In this document: positions 30,546-34,700 of the stretch, piece by piece
Layout of the letters: each line of letters begins with the position of its first letter
How positions within the stretch are numbered: position 1 is the stretch's first letter
Source of the DNA: Clostridia bacterium
GTDB lineage: Bacteria > Bacillota > Clostridia > TANB77 > CAG-508
Length of the DNA stretch: 34,700 nucleotides
Assembly: GCA_017430135.1 (NCBI GenBank)
Contig: JAFRNM010000010.1
Location: 1 to 34,700 of the forward strand
Reading direction: 5' to 3'
Notes under the pieces: model-generated
Database searches by the model: none
What the model was told of the DNA's origin: nothing
Seen by the model: only the letters and a program-made list of their open reading frames with translations
Program-made: the position numbers and the translations under genes

Positions 30546-30610
30546 GTGCGGAATATCAAAATCTTCAGAACTTTACAATAGATTATCTATTCATATCAAC
30601 CTTTATTTAG

Positions 30611-31322
30611 TTATTTTTCAGGCATATACCAATATGTTTCGTTATCGGTTTGTTGAATTATTGCACCATTTGGAACATTAGTCATAATATTATATGTACA
30701 TACTAAATCAGGTCCAGCAGATAAAATCATTGATATACACATACACATTAGAATCCATGATATTTTTGGGCTTTTAATTTTCTTTGGATATCCCATTGCA
30801 ATAACAATTGCGGGTATAATACCTAATAATAAAATTGGAGTTATACCAACTATTAAAAATTGTAATTTTGTTAATGGTGTACTTGTCAGGGCTACTGCTA
30901 TAAGATTTTGTGGCATTAATCCTACTTTCATATCTGCTCCAAATAATGCTCCTGGTATAGCATGTAAAAATTCATGTAATGGTATTACAATTATACTCAT
31001 AACGATGAAAAACAATAAAAATATCAACAAAAATCTTTTTAGTCCAAAAGCAACTTGTTTTCCTACAGTATTTAGGTTATACTTTTCTATTTCTTCTTTT
31101 TGCATTTTATTTCTACATTCTTTATTTAGTATTCCAAATTTTCTTTGTTTTATTATAAATGGTATCAAAATCATTAGAATAATTGGTAATGCAAATAATA
31201 ACATATTTAATGGATTCAAAGTATCCATACTACTTTCAAGAATATTAGCATTCTCTGGTACATTTACTTCTCCAAAACTAAAATTATCATTAATAATTCC
31301 GTACTATTTCAATTCTTCCCAT
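30611..31322 (-). pseudogene. DUF3267-type membrane metalloprotease with a 5' frameshift
   Basis: The open part (ATG 31228 to 30611, 205 aa) has several membrane segments, the zinc motif HEFLH near residue 86 and a late SAGPDLV, as in DUF3267/M50-like membrane proteases. That ATG has no ribosome binding site. The real start is the ATG at 31322 behind ATAGGAGGG; it reads MGRIEI and then stops after VRNY. Removing one base at 31304 joins MGRIEI to YGIINDNFSFGEV...ESSMDTL and the main frame, with no other stop, for 236 aa. It is either inactive by a single-base insertion, or a sequencing error. Confidence 0.7.
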
Positions 31323-31392
31323 ATCAATCCCTCCTATATCATTTTTTCTTTTTTTAGCTTGTGTAAAAAATCTAAATGCTAGGTATTGCCTT

Positions 31393-31842
31393 TTATTGTA
31401 ATTTGTTTTCTTTTAGTTTTTTATTAATTTTTTCTACATCCTTTTTTAAACCTTTAATTGTTAAATTTAATCCTAATTCATATAAGCTTATCGCAATTAT
31501 AAATGCAATACTGAAAATTTTTAATATTACTATTGATTTATAAATTGATATTATTAATAGTAATATAGAAATGGCAAGTAATATAGCATATACGATAATT
31601 TGTGATTTTAAAAATACTACTTTTTTTGAGTCTTTTTTTGTAAATTTTTCAGCCAAATATCTCATTATTGTAAATATAGTTCCACCAAATAAAAATACAA
31701 TTACATATTCTATTCTAAATGTGAATTCCGTACTTATATCTTTTCCATTAGATAATAAACTTATTAAATTTGCAAATAATACGGCAACTGTCAATATGCT
31801 TCCAAATATAATAAAATTAATTAATATTTTCTTTTTTTTCAT
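31393..31842 (-). CDS. DUF3021-like four-helix membrane protein
   Basis: About 149 aa from the ATG at 31842; ATGs at 31851 and 31848 overlap the AAGGAGG site. Four membrane segments are seen (ILINFIIFGSILTVAVLFA; YVIVFLFGGTIFTIMRYL; QIIVYAILLAISILLLII; IFSIAFIIAISLYELGL), then a Lys-rich tail. A small four-helix protein directly behind a LytTR gene is typical of DUF3021 partners, which restrain the regulator at the membrane. The assignment rests on topology and context. Confidence 0.7.
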   Translation of the reverse strand: MKKKKILINFIIFGSILTVAVLFANLISLLSNGKDISTEFTFRIEYVIVFLFGGTIFTIMRYLAEKFTKKDSKKVVFLKSQIIVYAILLAISILLLIISIYKSIVILKIFSIAFIIAISLYELGLNLTIKGLKKDVEKINKKLKENKLQ

Positions 31843-31856
31843 GACCATCATCCTCC

Positions 31857-32300
31857 TTAAATATTTAAATATTTCTTTATTTTGCTTATATATCTTCTAG
31901 AAACATATGTAATTTCGCCACTCTTGAACTTAAGAATTATTGTTATTCTTCCTTGTATCTCTAAACTATCTACTTTATTAAAATTAACAATTTCAGAATT
32001 TGATATTCTAACAAATGTTGTATTAGATAGAAAATCTTCTAATTCATAAATCCTTTTTTTAACTCTATATTTTTTACCATCTTTTCTTGCAAAAACTTTG
32101 TAATCTTCTGTAAAAAAGCTTTCAATATCATTTAAATCTAATATATAGTTCATATCATCTATTAACCCCATTATGCTTTCAGAATTATTATTGCTTTCTA
32201 ATTTGTTCATTATGTTCTTTACTTCTTCATTCATTTCTTTAGCATAAATGACAACTTTGGTTTCATCTATATTTTTATCAATTTTGAACTCAATCTTCAT
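31857..32300 (-). CDS. LytTR family DNA-binding regulator
   Basis: 147 aa. The C-terminal ~100 residues are a LytTR domain: YKVFARKDGKKYRVKKRIYELEDFL, FVRISNSEIVNFNKVDSLEI and a closing VSRRYISKIKKYL. There is no receiver domain; the N-terminus is a short helical-strand module. Such stand-alone LytTR proteins pair with a DUF3021-like membrane protein. It has a TATAAT at 32319-32324 and an AAGGAG site. Confidence 0.88.
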   Translation of the reverse strand: MKIEFKIDKNIDETKVVIYAKEMNEEVKNIMNKLESNNNSESIMGLIDDMNYILDLNDIESFFTEDYKVFARKDGKKYRVKKRIYELEDFLSNTTFVRISNSEIVNFNKVDSLEIQGRITIILKFKSGEITYVSRRYISKIKKYLNI

Positions 32301-32556
32301 ACTATCTCCTTTTTATTTATTATAACACAAATTAGGAAAATTTCATCAAATTTGCTATAAGTGGTACTTTTTTCGCTCTAATTGGTTAATACTTTTATGA
32401 ATTTTAAGACAACATATTTATTAAAACAATAAAAATTTGCAATTTTTAAGATTTTTACCTTATCTCTAAAACTGCAAATTTGCTTCTTTTCCATATTTTT
32501 AAAAATTGTAATTTATCTTTCTAATACTTGTTTACAACACCAAAATATTGTTAACA
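32301..32556. other. Intergenic region with LytTR promoter and inverted repeats
   Basis: A -10 TATAAT (32319-32324, minus strand) with only a poor -35 serves the LytTR gene. Inverted AAATTTGCA / TGCAAATTT arms near 32435-32480 may terminate the radical SAM operon. The word CAAATTTGC recurs three times. No gene is seen. Confidence 0.45.
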
Positions 32557-33444
32557 TTAAAAGAAAGATATTTGTTCATTATTTGAATTATCTTTTTTAT
32601 ATGCTTTTATAATGTCTTCCATTTTATATAGTATTCCATACTTATTACATTCTTCAGCAAATACTCTAAATAAATATTTATAGTTTGGAACTACACAGTT
32701 ATATCTTTCTCCATAAGTTTTAATATACCTATTTTTTAATCCCTTAAAATGTTCTTCTAATCTGTCAAAATAATACTCTCTTTGATTTTCTCTTAATGTC
32801 ATTCCCATATAAGTCTGAATAAATTTAGCACCATATTTATTTGCAAGTCTAACTAATTCCTTTATATCTTCCTCTTTATCAGTTATAAATGGTAAAACAG
32901 GATTCATCATAATACCTGCAAATATTCCATTATCAGTTAATTCTTTTATTGCTTGTAATCTTTTAGAAGATACACATACATTTGGCTCTATTATTTTTGA
33001 TAATTCATCATTTGGAGTAGTAATAGTAAATTTAATAATAACATTATTTTTTGAATTTATTTCTTTTAGTAAATCCATATCTCTTAATATTAGATCACTT
33101 TTTGTATCAATACTAACTCCAAATCCATATTTTGATATTAGTTTTAATGCACCTCTAGTTTGCTCATATTCTTTTTCTAATGGACTATAAGTATCAGACA
33201 TAGAGCCTATTCCTATAACTCCCTTATTTCTCTTTTTAATTAACTCTTGTTCTAAAATTTCAAGTGCATTTTCTTTACCTCTAACTATATCAAAATTTTC
33301 TATATGGTAACAATTACTTCTACTATCACAATAAATACATTTATGAGGACAACCTCTATATAAATTCATATTGTAATCTACACCATACCACTCATTACCA
33401 TAGTTTACTTTGCTTAATATAGTTTTAGCTTTTATAAATTCCAT
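32557..33444 (-). CDS. Radical SAM protein (SplB/Rv2578c type)
   Basis: 295 aa. The cluster motif CPHKCIYCDS (residues ~32-41) binds the 4Fe-4S cluster and S-adenosylmethionine. GIGSMSDTYSPLEKE and MMNPVLPFITD follow the TIM-barrel pattern of the group that includes spore photoproduct lyase-like and Rv2578c-like proteins. The substrate is unknown. It lies 8 bp after the GNAT gene and is the last gene of the TetR-GNAT-radical SAM operon. Confidence 0.87.
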   Translation of the reverse strand: MEFIKAKTILSKVNYGNEWYGVDYNMNLYRGCPHKCIYCDSRSNCYHIENFDIVRGKENALEILEQELIKKRNKGVIGIGSMSDTYSPLEKEYEQTRGALKLISKYGFGVSIDTKSDLILRDMDLLKEINSKNNVIIKFTITTPNDELSKIIEPNVCVSSKRLQAIKELTDNGIFAGIMMNPVLPFITDKEEDIKELVRLANKYGAKFIQTYMGMTLRENQREYYFDRLEEHFKGLKNRYIKTYGERYNCVVPNYKYLFRVFAEECNKYGILYKMEDIIKAYKKDNSNNEQISFF

Positions 33445-33452
33445 ATCAATCC

Positions 33453-34196
33453 CTACTTTAATAGTTTTTCAAAAGCATTTGCATTTAATATAGTATTAGA
33501 TATAAATTTGCCTTTATAGAAATTAGCCCAGTTATTAAAAATACAAGGTGCGTTTTTTGCTTTTTCTAATGAATCGATTTTTATAAAGTTTAGTTTTATA
33601 TTCTTTTCTTTTGCATAGTCTGAAAGTTCTTTAACTTCATATTCTACATAAGGACATTCATTGCTATAATAAATTGTAAAATCTTGATTATCAATTTTCA
33701 TAGCTCTTGCACTATCACTAAATTTAGGTGTTTCACTTTCTTCAAATTTAAGTGCCATTAGTTCATAATCCTCAATACTATCTACAACTTCAAACCCATA
33801 ATGTTCAAAGAATTTCTTTTCTCCTATAAATGGCTTTTTCTTTTTAGAAACTAAAGTACAAATACCACTTTTTCCTTTTTCTTTTGAGTCATTTATTGCA
33901 TATTCTAATAATTCTTTTCCTATCCCCTTACCCTTGAAACTTCCTGCAACCCATAAGCAATAAATATATTCATAATTCTTCCCGTTAATTGGAATCCAAG
34001 CTGTTTCTATTGGCTCATATTCAATAAATATTTTACCTCTAGCATTTAATTTTCTAAAAACATGACCATCTTTTAATTTATTTTTAATCCATTCTTTTTT
34101 ACAATCAACACCTTCTTGATGTTTTGGATCTCCTATTGCACAACAAATGTGTTCTTCCTCAATATTTTCTAAACTTAAATTTACATATTCATTCAT
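33453..34196 (-). CDS. GNAT acetyltransferase with YoaP-type C-terminal domain
   Basis: 247 aa. The N-terminal GNAT domain has the acetyl-CoA loop GSFKGKGIGKELL (~90-102) and a C-terminal KFFEHYGFEVVD. From ~170 a thioredoxin-like YoaP region follows, with ECPYVEYEVKEL and the end FYKGKFISNTILN. It probably acetylates an amine on a small molecule or protein; the substrate is unknown. The ATG is one base after the TetR stop, so the genes are translationally coupled. Confidence 0.85.
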   Translation of the reverse strand: MNEYVNLSLENIEEEHICCAIGDPKHQEGVDCKKEWIKNKLKDGHVFRKLNARGKIFIEYEPIETAWIPINGKNYEYIYCLWVAGSFKGKGIGKELLEYAINDSKEKGKSGICTLVSKKKKPFIGEKKFFEHYGFEVVDSIEDYELMALKFEESETPKFSDSARAMKIDNQDFTIYYSNECPYVEYEVKELSDYAKEKNIKLNFIKIDSLEKAKNAPCIFNNWANFYKGKFISNTILNANAFEKLLK

Positions 34197-34197
34197 A

Positions 34198-34700
34198 TTA
34201 TTTTACTCCTTCCAATGATTTAATTCCATTAAGTATTATATCTAATGATAAATCAAAACTTTCTTTAATTGATATTGGATTACCAAAAGCATTATTATTA
34301 ACAAGTAATGCAAAACCTTCTAAAAATCCTCTTAAAGTTCTTATGATGTGTTCTATGTTATTATCACTAATATTTAACGGCTGTAATACTCTAAATAATA
34401 AACTAAATAATTTTACTGTAGCCTCATTTTTTTCTTCACTTTCAAATTTGTTATACCAAAGCATAGCAGTAAATACACCCTTGTTATTTGTGGCATAATC
34501 ATAAAAGGCATAACACATATTTCTTAAGGCTTCATATCCTGCTACACCGACAGCTGATTCTGTTGCTTTTTCTCCTAATTCTTTCCAACCATAAATCATA
34601 AGTTTTTCTTTTATATCATCAAGACTTGAAATATGATTATACAAAGATGGAGATTTAATATTTAGTTCTTCAGCAATCATTTTTAGAGATAAATTGTTTA
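34198..34700 (-). CDS. TetR family regulator, 5' end outside the window
   Basis: The frame is open beyond the ATG at 34680 to the window edge and reads NNLSLKMIAEELNIKSPSLYNHI, which is the second half of a TetR helix-turn-helix. The C-terminal domain (WKELGEKATESAVGVAGYEALRNM...) fits the TetR WHG type. The start codon and first helix are missing only because of the window edge. It controls, by position, the GNAT and radical SAM genes. Confidence 0.85.
   Translation of the reverse strand, partial: NNLSLKMIAEELNIKSPSLYNHISSLDDIKEKLMIYGWKELGEKATESAVGVAGYEALRNMCYAFYDYATNNKGVFTAMLWYNKFESEEKNEATVKLFSLLFRVLQPLNISDNNIEHIIRTLRGFLEGFALLVNNNAFGNPISIKESFDLSLDIILNGIKSLEGVK

Noticed and set aside
30546..30610. 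A small RNA between the TetR promoter and the metalloprotease gene
   Set aside because: The hairpin next to it is explained as a terminator; no separate promoter is seen.
31005..31382. 125-codon plus-strand open frame opposite the metalloprotease
   Set aside because: Composition is that of the antisense of membrane segments; no start signal.

Overview
The window is AT-rich DNA from a low-GC Gram-positive bacterium, most likely of the Clostridia. The grounds are strong purine-rich Shine-Dalgarno sites, sigma-A-type promoters, SpoVG, sortase/LPXTG surface biology, and gene types typical of clostridial mobile elements. TGA is used as a stop codon and TGG encodes Trp, so this is not the Mycoplasma code. 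Almost everything is on the minus strand.

Layout. (1) 1-2956 looks like ordinary chromosome: the start of a serine hydrolase, a small repetitive protein, an NAD-dependent epimerase/dehydratase facing a TetR regulator across a shared palindromic control region, and a threonylcarbamoyl-AMP synthase. (2) 3051-12924 is bracketed by two near-identical 56/57-bp direct repeats. It holds a four-gene operon (993-aa nuclease-methylase, 543-aa methylase, PHP-ATPase, 87-aa protein) that resembles an Eco57I-type restriction-modification system with an added PHP/ABC-ATPase module. A second operon follows: HIT hydrolase, P-loop kinase, broken transglutaminase-like gene, pyrophosphatase-like protein and HNH protein. 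(3) 12925-14160 holds an HU gene, two tRNA-3'-end-like repeats, a tandem Spo0A-box-like site and a 67-aa gene. (4) 14213-29216 is a long co-directional block that looks like part of a conjugative or phage-plasmid element: SpoVG, a tandem SpoVG-like protein, RadC-like, class D-like sortase, a thioester/SpaA surface protein, RusA with a zinc ribbon, a triple-HTH protein, an Api92-like protein, and a ribosomal bS6-like domain fused to another domain. No integrase, relaxase or secretion ATPase is visible, so this is at best one arm of an element. (5) 29242-34700 is a stress or regulation region: TetR-CPBP protease operon, a frameshifted DUF3267-type metalloprotease, a LytTR-DUF3021-like pair, and a TetR-GNAT(YoaP)-radical SAM operon cut by the window edge.

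The most interesting points are two. The first is the restriction-modification operon coupled to a PHP-ATPase, with a long inverted repeat over its promoter. The second is the regulatory logic of block 4. Four of its transcription units start from promoters that share the same box (TGCAAAAACTGACA next to a TTTACT -35), and each has an intrinsic-terminator-like hairpin in its leader before the first gene. Together with the SpoVG, bS6-like, HTH and AbrB-like proteins encoded there, this suggests a coordinated, possibly antitermination-controlled regulon. Many block 4 proteins also end in glutamate-rich tails. Functional names are based on motif reading by eye; no database search was possible.
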